This document shows, in pieces, positions 17,107 to 26,314 of a stretch of DNA of 64,000 nt; position 1 is the first letter of the stretch; each line of letters starts with the position of its first letter. The stretch comes from a bacterium (GTDB lineage: Bacteria > Patescibacteriota > Saccharimonadia > Saccharimonadales > UBA4665), in NCBI GenBank assembly GCA_021811625.1, contig JAJZNU010000005.1, positions 1 through 64,000 on the forward strand, in the 5' to 3' direction. The position numbers and the translations under genes were made by a program. The notes beneath the pieces were generated by a model. That model saw only the letters and a list, made by a program, of their open reading frames with translations. It was not told the origin of the DNA and did not search any database.

Positions 17107-18276
17107 TTAAGAAAGCTTGTCGACGCCGTGTTCTTCAATAGCTTCTAGCAACGATGATTCCAGCTGTTCTTTCTTCTTTAACTTGGGTACGTGACGGGGC
17201 TCGTCAGCAACAATTTCAGAGTGGCTCTGTTCAGTGGCCTTGTCAGCTTCAACATCGAGTTCGTAACCGGTAAGTTTACTGGCCAGACGAACATTTTGTC
17301 CGGACTTTCCGATAGCGATGCTTAGTTGATCTTCGGGAACTATAACCCTGGCGCGTTTGCTCTTGGGATCGATAACAACTCGCGAAACCTTTGTGGGACT
17401 AAGTGCGTTAGTAATGTACGCTTCCGGTTTATCGCTCCAGACAATGATGTCAATTTTTTCCTGCTCGCCGATTTCGCTCATAACGGCATTGACTCTTGTG
17501 CCGTGACCGCCAACAAAAGTCCCAACCGGATCAACACCGGGTACGGTCGAGTTCACGGCAATTTTACTTCGGACACCGGGTTCGCGGGCAATACCTTTGA
17601 TTTCAACAGCGTTGTTTTCCATCTCCGGAACTTCGCCGCGGAACAGCCATTCGATAAATTCGTTATTGCCGCGACTTACTATTAGTTGAGGACCGCGGAT
17701 ACCCCTCTCGACATCTTTTAGAAAGACCTTTAGGCGTTGGCCAGGATAATATCTCTCCCCTTGGATTTGCTCGCTACGGGGCATGATAGCCTGAGCGCGA
17801 CCGAGATCAATGCGAACGATGTTTGCTTCCTGTCTAACTACCATTCCGTTGATAACCGTCCCGATTTTGTCCTCGTACTCTTCCATAATTATTTCTCTTT
17901 CGGCTTCTCGGAGTCGTTGTAAAATGACTTGCTTGGCAGTTTGGGCGGCGACCCGTCCGAAATCTTCGACTTTCTGGTGAACTTCTAGCTGTTCACCGAT
18001 TTTCGAAGTTTTCTTGATTTTTTTCGCGTCATCAAGGGAAATTTCAAAAGCCGGGTTCGTAACCTTCTCAACGATTTCTTTAGTTACATAGGCATCGACA
18101 TCACCGGTATTAAGGTTCATGCTGACTCGTACTTCTTGCTCCCGATCGCCGTAATCTCGACGGTAGGCAGCAGCGAGGGCTTGCTCGACAGCTTCTTTGA
18201 CAATGTCTTCGGGCAGGTTCTTTTCCTCGGCGATAGTCTTGATGGCTAGCACCAGCTGTTTCATATCTAAATCCAT
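17107..18276 (-). CDS. nusA: Transcription elongation/termination factor NusA
   Basis: 389 aa from MDLDMKQLVLAIK. The open frame extends 67 codons upstream, but this ATG has an AGGAAG Shine-Dalgarno about 10 nt ahead and starts the conserved N-terminal RNAP-binding domain. An S1 domain follows (about 130-200), then KH1 (with GVRSKIAVNS) and KH2 with IAIGKSGQNVRLASKLTG. The short, charged C terminus lacks the acidic repeats of E. coli NusA. NusA binds the RNAP beta-flap and promotes pausing and hairpin-dependent termination. Its own leader carries a terminator-like hairpin, suggesting autoregulation. No rimP or infB adjoins, unlike the common operon. Confidence 0.96.
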   Translation of the reverse strand: MDLDMKQLVLAIKTIAEEKNLPEDIVKEAVEQALAAAYRRDYGDREQEVRVSMNLNTGDVDAYVTKEIVEKVTNPAFEISLDDAKKIKKTSKIGEQLEVHQKVEDFGRVAAQTAKQVILQRLREAEREIIMEEYEDKIGTVINGMVVRQEANIVRIDLGRAQAIMPRSEQIQGERYYPGQRLKVFLKDVERGIRGPQLIVSRGNNEFIEWLFRGEVPEMENNAVEIKGIAREPGVRSKIAVNSTVPGVDPVGTFVGGHGTRVNAVMSEIGEQEKIDIIVWSDKPEAYITNALSPTKVSRVVIDPKSKRARVIVPEDQLSIAIGKSGQNVRLASKLTGYELDVEADKATEQSHSEIVADEPRHVPKLKKKEQLESSLLEAIEEHGVDKLS

Positions 18277-18298
18277 GGTTCTTTTTCTTCCTTTCATT

Positions 18299-18324
18299 AA
18301 AAAATCCGACCTGTATGGCCGGAC
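18299..18324 (-). terminator. Terminator-like hairpin in the nusA leader
   Basis: On the minus strand an 8-bp stem with two G-U pairs (arms 18324-18317 and 18311-18304, five-base loop) is followed immediately by six Ts (18304-18299). It sits about 20 nt after the predicted nusA transcription start and about 22 nt before the nusA ATG, overlapping no other gene, so it can only act on nusA itself. Confidence 0.65.
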
Positions 18325-18345
18325 TTCACAATTACGACACTGGTA

Positions 18346-18374
18346 ATTGTATAGCAGTTGGCACATAAACGCAA
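18346..18374 (-). promoter_or_regulatory. nusA promoter
   Basis: Minus-strand TTGCGT (18374-18369), 17-nt spacer, TACAAT (18351-18346). The predicted start is near 18339, giving a leader of about 65 nt. It physically overlaps the divergent aminopeptidase promoter. Confidence 0.6.
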
Positions 18375-18387
18375 GGACTGTTAAAAT
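18358..18387 (+). promoter_or_regulatory. Aminopeptidase promoter, leaderless
   Basis: TTGGCA (18358-18363), 18-nt spacer, TAAAAT (18382-18387). The ATG at 18396 is 8 nt beyond the -10 box and no Shine-Dalgarno precedes it. The mRNA probably begins at or within 2 nt of the start codon. Confidence 0.6.
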
Positions 18388-18395
18388 ACATCTAA

Positions 18396-21053
18396 ATGAC
18401 AAGTAAAGTACGCCGGCTTTTCGAGGGATTTGCGCCGGATCATTACAAACTGACTTTATCCTTTGACTCGTCGGCAATGGTTTTTTCCGGCAAGGTAGTT
18501 ATATCCGGAAAGAAGAAGGGACGGCCATCACGGCGTCTTACCTTTCATCAGAAAGATTTGGATATTACCTCCGCCAAGGCTTTGTACATCGGCAAACATG
18601 GCGACGAAGAACTGACCCCGATACGCATTAATCGCCAGAAGTCTTTTGACGAGGTCCGACTACATTTTGATCACCTGCTCTATCCCGGTGATTACCAGGT
18701 GATGCTGGAGTTTAAGGGCCGCATCACCAAACCGATGGACGGCATCTACCCCTGCTACTCAACAGAAGACGGAGTCGAAAACATTATCCTCGCCACCCAA
18801 TTTGAGAGTCATTATGCCCGACAGGCTTTTCCGTGCATCGATGAGCCGGAAGCTAAAGCGACGTTTGAGTTATCACTTATAACTCCGGCCGATGCATCTG
18901 TCGTTTCCAATACTCCTGTTGCCAAAGAAACTCTACTAACAGCACCGGCCGGAGATGATCCTAAAGCTATCGCTGGCGAGCCTCATAAACTGACAACCTT
19001 TGGCGTAACACCTAAGATGAGTACATATCTGCTCGCTTTTGTTTGCGGAAAGCTGAAATTTATAGAGAGCCATACTCCTAAGGGCGTCAGCGTCAGAGCC
19101 TATGCCACTCCGGCTAATGTCGGTCATTTAAAATTTGCCTTAGAAGTAGCCGTCAAGGTTCTGTCTTTTTACGAGGATTATTTCGATATTGCCTACCCGC
19201 TTCCCAAATGCGATCTGGTAGCGCTACCGGATTTTGCAGCTGGGGCGATGGAAAACTGGGGATGTATAACTTTCCGGGAACAGGCTCTTATCGTCGATCC
19301 GAAAAATACCAGCCTGCCGGTCAAGCAATATGTGGCTTTAGTGGTTGCTCACGAACTAGCCCACCAATGGTTCGGTAATCTTGTGACGATGCGTTGGTGG
19401 ACCGATCTTTGGCTGAACGAAGGATTCGCCAGTTGGATGGAGTATTTTGCCGTCGATCATTTATATCCCGAGTGGCAGATGTGGCGGGAGTTTATAGTCA
19501 ACGAACAAGAAGCAGCACTCAAACAAGACGCCCTACCAAGCACCCATCCTATAGAGGTCAAGATTAAACATCCCGACGAAATTAGAACTATCTTTGACAG
19601 CATTAGCTACAGTAAGGGCTCGAGCGTTATTAATATGCTGTACCACTACCTGGGCGAGGAAGCCTTTCGGGATGGTCTGAGGCATTATCTCAAAGCGCAC
19701 TCTTATGGCAACACCGATACCGTCGATTTATGGGAGGCTTTTCAGGAAGTGTCTTCCAGACAAGTCAAAGACTTCATGCACTTTTGGACCTCTCAACCGG
19801 GATTTCCACTGGTAACCCTGAAGCTGGGCGGCGATGATAAACGGTCTATAAATATAACTCAGAAACGCTTTATTTTGGGTAAGCATTCTTCGAAGCAGCC
19901 GGTTGCGAATGAAGCTGTGGAGTTATGGCCGATCCCGCTTGGTTCCAACGTTAAACTAAGTTCTGAGACTCTCGATAAACCGACCGCACTGTTCTCCATA
20001 CCTAAGGACGAGGGAACAGCAGGAAAACCTGCCTCAAAGTCGTTGTTTATCTTAAATAGCGGTAGTAACGGGTTTTTCAGAACAGAATATTGTGATTTAT
20101 CTCTCCAAGCAGAAATTAAAGATCAATTCATCTCCGGCAACGTCGAGGTGCTCGATAGAATCCGCATCATGAGCGATGCGCTGGAAACAGCTATCGCCGG
20201 CTCGGGAAGCGCGACCTATTTCTTGAACCTTGTGGCATCGAATGGGAGCGAAGAGAGCACCTTCGTTTGGGATATTATGGTTTCCGGACTCGGCAACATC
20301 CGCTCCGTAATGGCCGATGAGAATCTCAGACTATCGATGCAACCATTCATTCTACGATTAGTCGATAAGCAGTTAAAACGGCTCGGATGGGACCAAAAAC
20401 CCAAAGAATCCCATTTTGATACCCTGCTCCGTCCGACAATGCTATCCTTAGCCTCAATTTCTAAAGATCCCGCTACACTCTCGGAGGCTTTAGAGCGGTT
20501 CAAAACAATCACGAATCCCGGCGATGCCGACCCGAATTTACGCAGTATCATTTATTCCACCGTCGCAAGAGAGGGAGGCGACAAGGAGTTTAAAAAACTT
20601 TTGGATTTGTATAAGGTTAGTAACAGCAGCGAAGATAAGGTGACTATCGCCGCGGCTCTGACTTCCTTCCAGCACCCGAGCCAGATAAAAAAATCTTTGT
20701 GTCAAATTGATAGCCCCGACGTCAAGCTTCAAGATGTCAGCTATTGGGTCGCCTACAGCTTCGCCAACCGCTTCGCCCGAGATTTAACCTGGGATTGGCT
20801 CAAATCGCACTGGCAGTGGCTCGAAACTAATCTCGGAAACGATCTAAGTTTTTGTCGGATTCCGGTTTACGCCGCCAGGGCCTATAGTGACTCTTCCTTC
20901 TTAAAAGAATACCGGAGATTTTTTGAGCCCAGAATGACACCGGGCTTGGAAAGATCGTATCAACAGGGGTGCGAGATTATTCGCTATCAAGCTGAGTGGC
21001 GCAAACGCGATCTGGAGTCCATTAAACAATTCTTTGTCTCGAACAAAATTTGA
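18396..21053 (+). CDS. M1-family zinc aminopeptidase
   Basis: 885 aa. Gluzincin with the substrate-binding GAMENWG motif near 283-289, HELAHQW at 319-325 (zinc ligands H319 and H323, general base E320) and the third ligand E342 in LNEGFASWMEY, the exact HExxH-x18-E spacing. An N-terminal beta-saddle domain precedes this; an ERAP1-C-like helical domain (about 545-870) contains LDRIRIMSDALE. It removes N-terminal residues from peptides and would help a peptide-scavenging cell. No signal peptide is seen, so it is probably cytosolic. Start ATG fits the leaderless promoter immediately upstream. Confidence 0.96.
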   Translation: MTSKVRRLFEGFAPDHYKLTLSFDSSAMVFSGKVVISGKKKGRPSRRLTFHQKDLDITSAKALYIGKHGDEELTPIRINRQKSFDEVRLHFDHLLYPGDYQVMLEFKGRITKPMDGIYPCYSTEDGVENIILATQFESHYARQAFPCIDEPEAKATFELSLITPADASVVSNTPVAKETLLTAPAGDDPKAIAGEPHKLTTFGVTPKMSTYLLAFVCGKLKFIESHTPKGVSVRAYATPANVGHLKFALEVAVKVLSFYEDYFDIAYPLPKCDLVALPDFAAGAMENWGCITFREQALIVDPKNTSLPVKQYVALVVAHELAHQWFGNLVTMRWWTDLWLNEGFASWMEYFAVDHLYPEWQMWREFIVNEQEAALKQDALPSTHPIEVKIKHPDEIRTIFDSISYSKGSSVINMLYHYLGEEAFRDGLRHYLKAHSYGNTDTVDLWEAFQEVSSRQVKDFMHFWTSQPGFPLVTLKLGGDDKRSINITQKRFILGKHSSKQPVANEAVELWPIPLGSNVKLSSETLDKPTALFSIPKDEGTAGKPASKSLFILNSGSNGFFRTEYCDLSLQAEIKDQFISGNVEVLDRIRIMSDALETAIAGSGSATYFLNLVASNGSEESTFVWDIMVSGLGNIRSVMADENLRLSMQPFILRLVDKQLKRLGWDQKPKESHFDTLLRPTMLSLASISKDPATLSEALERFKTITNPGDADPNLRSIIYSTVAREGGDKEFKKLLDLYKVSNSSEDKVTIAAALTSFQHPSQIKKSLCQIDSPDVKLQDVSYWVAYSFANRFARDLTWDWLKSHWQWLETNLGNDLSFCRIPVYAARAYSDSSFLKEYRRFFEPRMTPGLERSYQQGCEIIRYQAEWRKRDLESIKQFFVSNKI

Positions 21054-21069
21054 GTTTACATCCAGGGTA

Positions 21070-21642
21070 TTATTGCGAAAGTATCTTTCGGGAGACGTCG
21101 GCTACCGGTTTATAACACAATCGATGTAGCCGGCAAATCCCCTTAGACTCAAGCGCCTGGCGATGTTCCTTGGTGCCATAGCCGACATGATTGGCAAATC
21201 CGTACCCTGGATAGCGACGGTCTTGGCCTCGCATGTAAGCATCCCTGGCGACTTTCGCGATAATCGAGGCGGCACTAACCGCCGGCACGGTATTATCCGC
21301 CCGGATCAGACAAAACGAGTTATGGACCTCTGGCAAATAATTTATGTTGCCGTCAATTATTATCTTGTCGTACTTACAGTTAATTGGCCTCAAGGCTCTT
21401 TTCATGGCTAGGTGAACTGCTACGCCCAGCCCTAGACGATCAATCGTCGGAGGGCTCACCCAACCCAGCGAAAAAAATAAGGCGGTATCGCGGATTTGCT
21501 GGGCTAATGTTTCGCGTTGTAATCGAGTAAGTAATTTAGAGTCTTTGAGACCGTCGATATCGGCGCCGAGAATAACGGCTCCGGCCACCAATGGTCCGGC
21601 CCATGATCCCCGACCGACTTCATCGATACCTACCACAACCAT
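21070..21642 (-). CDS. rnhB: Ribonuclease HII
   Basis: 190 aa. GIDEVGRGSWAGPLVAGAV at the N terminus supplies the first two catalytic acids (D7, E8). KIIIDGN and ASIIAKVARDAYM supply the third and fourth acidic residues; GYGTKEHRQAL is the conserved C-terminal motif. It cleaves RNA-DNA hybrids and misincorporated ribonucleotides. Convergent with the aminopeptidase gene. Confidence 0.97.
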   Translation of the reverse strand: MVVVGIDEVGRGSWAGPLVAGAVILGADIDGLKDSKLLTRLQRETLAQQIRDTALFFSLGWVSPPTIDRLGLGVAVHLAMKRALRPINCKYDKIIIDGNINYLPEVHNSFCLIRADNTVPAVSAASIIAKVARDAYMRGQDRRYPGYGFANHVGYGTKEHRQALESKGICRLHRLCYKPVADVSRKILSQ

Positions 21643-21711
21643 AGACCCAATTGTAGCACTCTAGGCTGGTACACAATCTCAACAATACCCGGTAAAACCA
21701 AACATCCGCAG

Positions 21712-21739
21712 TTAATATTCACCCGTATAGGCATATAAT
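21712..21739 (+). promoter_or_regulatory. GT2 glycosyltransferase promoter
   Basis: TTAATA (21712-21717), 16-nt spacer, consensus TATAAT (21734-21739). The ATG at 21751 is 11 nt downstream, leaving a leader of only about 4 nt. Confidence 0.55.
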
Positions 21740-21750
21740 GTTAATGATTC

Positions 21751-22644
21751 ATGAATAAAACATTGCGTGTTTCGGTTGTTATTCCTGCCCGTAACGAGGA
21801 AGAAACTCTCTCGGCTTGTCTAGAAGCCTTGTCCAGACAATCGGTCAAACCTTACGAAGTTATCGTCGTAGACAATAATTCAACAGACGCAACCGCCGCC
21901 ATAGCCAGTCGCTACGATTTTGTTACCCTGCTGCACGAACCGCTCCCCGGCATTGCCCACGCTCGAGACCGAGGGTTTAATCATTCCAGAGGTGACGTTA
22001 TAGGGAGAATTGACGCCGATACAATATTGACTGACGACTGGATCGAGAAGGTCCAAGTGCTCTTTGCCGACGCTGACATATCGGCAGTGACCGGTTCTCT
22101 GCATTACTATGATGCGCCTTTGACTTCTATTATTGATGCTGTCGATTTGGCGTGCCGAAAATGGTTAAACGCCCATCAGGGAGATTACGTCTATCTCTTG
22201 GGTGGAAACATGGCCATCAGACGTTCTGCCTGGAAAAAGACCCAGTCTCTATTGTGTCACCGCCAATCATTCCATGAAGACGAGGACTTGGCCATACACC
22301 TCGGAAAAATCGGTTTAACCGCCAAGCTCATACCAGAGCTTAAAGCGGGAGTCTCCGGCCGATGTATTGATGTCAGTCCGAAAGATTTTCTTGTTTACGT
22401 TTACGCAAATATCCGGACATATTCCGAGCACCGAGTTCTAAGACGGCGAGCGATGTACCCGGTAATGACCATTGTTTTATTCTTCTACCTGCCGCTCCGC
22501 TTCCTCTATAGGGGATACGATGTCAGTTCCAGGCGGTTTCGCTGGCGCAAAGCTCTCGGAAAATCACGAAATATCTCCTCTCGGGTGAATCCGGTGTTGT
22601 TTGTAGAACCGGGAGTTAGCGAACAAATATCCGGACGGCTCTAA
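21751..22644 (+). CDS. Family 2 glycosyltransferase
   Basis: 297 aa. GT-A fold: VSVVIPARNEEETLSACLEA at the N terminus, a nucleotide-sugar DNNST loop, the DxD-type IDADT near 88-92, and FHEDEDLAIHLGK as the catalytic-base region. Near residues 228-250 a hydrophobic stretch (MTIVLFFYLPLRFLY) suggests membrane association. A role in cell-surface glycan or glycolipid synthesis is plausible; donor and acceptor cannot be told. Stands alone between divergent rnhB and convergent rplS. Confidence 0.88.
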   Translation: MNKTLRVSVVIPARNEEETLSACLEALSRQSVKPYEVIVVDNNSTDATAAIASRYDFVTLLHEPLPGIAHARDRGFNHSRGDVIGRIDADTILTDDWIEKVQVLFADADISAVTGSLHYYDAPLTSIIDAVDLACRKWLNAHQGDYVYLLGGNMAIRRSAWKKTQSLLCHRQSFHEDEDLAIHLGKIGLTAKLIPELKAGVSGRCIDVSPKDFLVYVYANIRTYSEHRVLRRRAMYPVMTIVLFFYLPLRFLYRGYDVSSRRFRWRKALGKSRNISSRVNPVLFVEPGVSEQISGRL

Positions 22645-22682
22645 CAATTTCTTGGGGCTGGAAATATCTAAAATTAAGTTAA

Positions 22683-23213
22683 CTATTTTGAGGCGGCGGC
22701 TTGTTCGTGCGCCGCTAACGCGGCTTCGGCCTTAGCTTCGGATTTAGCTTCTTTAGCAGCTTTTTTCGCTAATTCTTCTTCGGCAGCCTTGGCAGCCTCT
22801 TCCCTGATCTTTTCTTCCTCGGCTTCGGCGGCAACGTCTTTGATGGCGTTAACTTTGTCTCTATCGAACTCCACGCCAGTCAGACGAGCTGATTTACCGG
22901 TGCGTTCGCGCATATATGTCAGATAGTTGCGACGGACCTTAGCGCGTTTTGTGACCTCGACTTTTAAAACCAAAGGACTGTGTAGCAAAAAGCTTTTCTC
23001 TACGCCGACACCGCTGGATATTCGTCGTACCGTTATTCGGCTAGTATGGCTGTTTTTGCGATCGGTCCGAATGACCAGGCCTTGGAAAATCTGGATTCTT
23101 TCTTTGCTGCCTTCGCGGATTTTCTGATGCACCTTGACGCTGTCGCCGCTCATAACGTCAACAACGGCATGCTTTTTATACCGCGCTTCGATGTCTTTGA
23201 TCAATGATTGCAT
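22683..23213 (-). CDS. rplS: 50S ribosomal protein L19 with C-terminal extension
   Basis: 176 aa against about 115 in most bacteria. The first ~115 residues are canonical L19 (GDSVKVHQKIREGSKERIQIFQG, VGVEKSFLLHSPLV, RAKVRRNYLTYMRERTGKSA). The last ~55 residues are an Ala/Glu/Lys-rich helix (EEEKIREEAAKAAEEELAKK), a low-complexity charged tail that probably protrudes from the large subunit at the inter-subunit bridge region. It stands apart from the rpsP-rimM-trmD cluster found in many bacteria. Confidence 0.96.
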   Translation of the reverse strand: MQSLIKDIEARYKKHAVVDVMSGDSVKVHQKIREGSKERIQIFQGLVIRTDRKNSHTSRITVRRISSGVGVEKSFLLHSPLVLKVEVTKRAKVRRNYLTYMRERTGKSARLTGVEFDRDKVNAIKDVAAEAEEEKIREEAAKAAEEELAKKAAKEAKSEAKAEAALAAHEQAAASK

Positions 23214-23324
23214 ACTTTCCTACCTTGCTATTTATACAAAAGCTTACACGATTTACCCTTTAAGCGCAAGTAGGGCGACGATTCTTTTGGCATCATGCGC
23301 CTGGATAATTTAGCTGCTATCACG

Positions 23325-23330
23325 TATATT
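23325..23330 (+). promoter_or_regulatory. -10 box of the malic enzyme gene
   Basis: TATATT eight nucleotides before the ATG at 23339, the same distance as at the aminopeptidase gene; no Shine-Dalgarno. The -35 is weak, so this is a tentative leaderless start. Confidence 0.4.
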
Positions 23331-23338
23331 AAGTTTAA

Positions 23339-24472
23339 ATGGATTATGGAAAACTGGCCCTGGAAGCCCATCAACGTTTGCGCGGGAAGATCTCAATCAA
23401 ACTGAAGGATGATCTATCTACTCGGGAGAAACTGAGCACCTACTACACTCCCGGCGTCGGTGCCGTCAGTAGTTTTGTCGCCGCTCACCCCGATAAGGCT
23501 CGTGACTACACCTGGCTTAACAACAGTGTCGCGGTCATAAGTGACGGATCGGCCGTATTGGGGCTAGGAAATATCGGACCGTACGGGGCGTTACCGGTTA
23601 TGGAGGGCAAGGCTATGCTGTTTAAACACTTCGCCGATATCGATGCCGTCCCCATTGTCTTAGACGTTCACTCTGCCGACGATATTGTCGCTGCAGTTAA
23701 GGCAATTGCCCCTAGCTTTGGAGCGATTAACCTGGAAGATATCGCCGCCCCCATTTGCTTTGAGGTCGAAGAGAGGTTGAAACGCGAGCTTCATATTCCT
23801 GTCATGCATGACGATCAGCACGGTACGGCCGTGGTTGTATTGGCCGGCTTGATAAACGCCCTCAGTGTGACCTCACGAACTTTGGAACAGTGCCGGGTGG
23901 TCATCGTCGGCGCCGGTGCGGCCGGTGTGGCAATTGCCAAACTTCTCTATAAATATGGCGCTCCTGAAATACTCATAGTAGACAGCAAAGGTATTATTTC
24001 AGCCTCAAGATCCGATCTGAATACCAGCAAGAAGGAATTACTAAAGTTTACCAACCCCAGCGGGCTCAGTGGCGATTTAAAAACTGCTCTTCGGGGAGCT
24101 GATATTTTTATCGGCGTCTCCCAGGCTAATTTGCTGTCCAAAGAGATGGTAAAATCGATGGCTAAGGATCCGATAATTTTCGCCATGGCAAACCCGAACC
24201 CTGAAATATTGCCTGATGACGCTTATGCTGCTGGAGCGGCGATCGTCGCCACCGGTAGAAGTGACTTTGATAATCAGGTCAATAATGCCCTGGCTTTCCC
24301 CGGAATATTCAGGGGAGCATTGGATAACCAAGTTGAGAAAATAACCGACGATCATAAAATTGCCGCAGCCAAAACCATCGCCGCTTTGGTGGAAAAGCCC
24401 AATGCTAAAGAAATTATCCCGAGCGTACTAGATGACCGCTTGGTTCCAGCTGTGGCAAAGAACATAACTTAG
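23339..24472 (+). CDS. NAD(P)-dependent malic enzyme
   Basis: 377 aa, the short bacterial form. The malic N-terminal domain has the catalytic tyrosine in STYYTPGVG and [15 protein letters not shown] with metal-binding acids; MHDDQHGTA is diagnostic. The NAD-binding domain follows with [17 protein letters not shown]. It converts malate to pyruvate and CO2 with reduction of NAD(P)+. Saccharibacteria lack a complete TCA cycle, so the likely role is pyruvate/NAD(P)H supply from scavenged malate, or the reverse (inference). Monocistronic. Whether NAD+ or NADP+ is used is not resolved. Confidence 0.95.
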   Translation: MDYGKLALEAHQRLRGKISIKLKDDLSTREKLSTYYTPGVGAVSSFVAAHPDKARDYTWLNNSVAVISDGSAVLGLGNIGPYGALPVMEGKAMLFKHFADIDAVPIVLDVHSADDIVAAVKAIAPSFGAINLEDIAAPICFEVEERLKRELHIPVMHDDQHGTAVVVLAGLINALSVTSRTLEQCRVVIVGAGAAGVAIAKLLYKYGAPEILIVDSKGIISASRSDLNTSKKELLKFTNPSGLSGDLKTALRGADIFIGVSQANLLSKEMVKSMAKDPIIFAMANPNPEILPDDAYAAGAAIVATGRSDFDNQVNNALAFPGIFRGALDNQVEKITDDHKIAAAKTIAALVEKPNAKEIIPSVLDDRLVPAVAKNIT

Positions 24473-24644
24473 TTAACCTGCCTCGAAACTGAAAAAGTAA
24501 ATATTACGGCAGCGTGCGGCCTTTTTGCATTTCATATCTTTTCTTTATACTCGGTTGTTTTTAGTAGATATTAAGCCGCGTTACACCTATCGACAACACC
24601 TTGAAACGACTGAAGATGATTTTCTATATTACTATCTAAAGTTA

Positions 24645-26249
24645 CTAACCAACCACGCGGTAGACTTCCTCGATTGATGTAATGCCTTGAAGAGCTTTGA
24701 GTACACCGTCTTGGATCATGGTCATCATTCCGTCATTGACAGCTTGTTGTTCTAGGGCTGGCGTTGTTATGTCCCCTTGTGGCAGGCGGAGGACTTTTCT
24801 TACCCCGTCACTCATTCGTAGCTGTTCCCTTATGGCAATTTGACCGCGATAACCAAATGGGTTAGCGTCAGACCTACCTGGCTGGTATAAAGTTATAGAG
24901 GAGGTATCGGGTCGCTCCATTGTCGGTGGCAGTGAATCTATAACCCTTTTTATCTCGGCCCTCAAGGCCTCGTCGGGCTGATAGCTGATCTTAGTGGAGT
25001 CGTCTAAGCGTCGTACCAGCCGCTGGGCCATAATCAGGTGGATTGCCGAGGCAAACAACGGATTGATACCCACGTAGTCCACTAAACGCGTCAAAGCGGC
25101 CGCTGCCGATGAAGCATGGAAGGAGGATAGTACCAGTTGGCCGGTCAGGGCAGCCTGCAGGGCGGTTTTGGCGGTATCTTGATCACGGATTTCTCCAATC
25201 ATAACAACGTCGGGGTCAAACCGTAAAATTGCTTTCAGCTTCTCGGCGAAGGCTGCCGGGTTAGTGTTGCCGCCAACGGGAATCTGAACTACGCCCTCCA
25301 TGTAATACTCGATAGGATCTTCCAGTGTCAGGATTTTTCTTTCATCGGAGTTCAGGGTATTGATTAGCGAGTACAGCGTGGTAGTCTTCCCCGAGCCCGT
25401 CGGGCCAACTATTAAAACCATCCCGGTAGGGTGGGAAATTATCTCATCAACTACCTTGCGTTCGTTCTCGCTAAGCCCCAGGTTTTCCAGTTTCATTAGC
25501 TCCATGCGGATATTAAAGAGCCTCATGACCACGTCTTGGCCGTATGCCGCTGGAATCGTTTCCACCCGGAGATTAACCGTAACATTCTCACCGGTAGCCA
25601 TCTGATAATTTTTGTTAATGTGGCCGTCTTGAGCATCGCTGGCGCTAGTCGATACATTGGCGGCGACAGCAATCGAGCTCAACAAATGTTGGTATTTTTC
25701 TTTTCTCAAAAATGCAATGGGGTGGAGGACACCATCGACCCTGAACCTGACTCGCACATCTTTTGAGCGGTTTTCCAGATGGATATCTGAAGCCTTGAGC
25801 CGATAAGCTTGCTTAACAAGATAAGCCAGAATGTCGTCAGGACGGACCTGATCAAGGGTGGCGGAGATTCTATCGATTAACGACTGGCCGTTACTCCCCT
25901 CCGATAAGTTTACATCCTGGTAAGTAATCTGTTTAGGCGGATCATACAGCGTCATATAGTCTTTAAAACCGGTGCCCGAGATAATGGCGTAAGTGACTCG
26001 CTGGTCGCTGAACCTCTGTCTTAAGTCCTGCATCGTTTGTTGTGACGTGGTGGTGGTTATACCAAACAGAACATTGCTTTGGTCGGCAACCAAGGGCACT
26101 ACTTTTAATTGATACATTTCGGGTACGCTCAAGAAGTTCCCGAACAGCTGTTTAGTGGCCGTTCGGGAAGTGTCGAAATAGTCCATTCCGAGCAGACTGG
26201 CTCGTCGTTGAGTGGCTTGTTCTTCGTCTAGGCGGGCGTTTTGACTCAT
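24645..26249 (-). CDS. PilB/GspE-type secretion ATPase
   Basis: 534 aa. An N-terminal MshEN-like domain (about 20-110) precedes the motor domain: KASDIHLENRSKDVRVRFRV, Walker A GPTGSGKTTT near 280, the Asp box LEDPIEYYMEG, Walker B MIGEIRDQDTA and the His box LSSFHASSAAAALTRL. Such ATPases power type IV pilus assembly. The usual zinc-binding CxxC...CxxC module after RLVRRL is absent: this region reads RLVRRLDDSTKISYQPDEAL, with no cysteines. No other pilus gene is adjacent, so the gene acts in trans or with pili genes elsewhere. Confidence 0.92.
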   Translation of the reverse strand: MSQNARLDEEQATQRRASLLGMDYFDTSRTATKQLFGNFLSVPEMYQLKVVPLVADQSNVLFGITTTTSQQTMQDLRQRFSDQRVTYAIISGTGFKDYMTLYDPPKQITYQDVNLSEGSNGQSLIDRISATLDQVRPDDILAYLVKQAYRLKASDIHLENRSKDVRVRFRVDGVLHPIAFLRKEKYQHLLSSIAVAANVSTSASDAQDGHINKNYQMATGENVTVNLRVETIPAAYGQDVVMRLFNIRMELMKLENLGLSENERKVVDEIISHPTGMVLIVGPTGSGKTTTLYSLINTLNSDERKILTLEDPIEYYMEGVVQIPVGGNTNPAAFAEKLKAILRFDPDVVMIGEIRDQDTAKTALQAALTGQLVLSSFHASSAAAALTRLVDYVGINPLFASAIHLIMAQRLVRRLDDSTKISYQPDEALRAEIKRVIDSLPPTMERPDTSSITLYQPGRSDANPFGYRGQIAIREQLRMSDGVRKVLRLPQGDITTPALEQQAVNDGMMTMIQDGVLKALQGITSIEEVYRVVG

Positions 26250-26314
26250 GTCACGTCTATTATAAACGCTTGAGCTTATGCAGTCACGTCGGAAAGTGTA
26301 GTAGGATGTAGTAG

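Noticed and set aside
18277-18477. 67-codon N-terminal extension of NusA
   Set aside because: It runs through the predicted promoter and leader hairpin; the internal ATG with SD begins the conserved domain.
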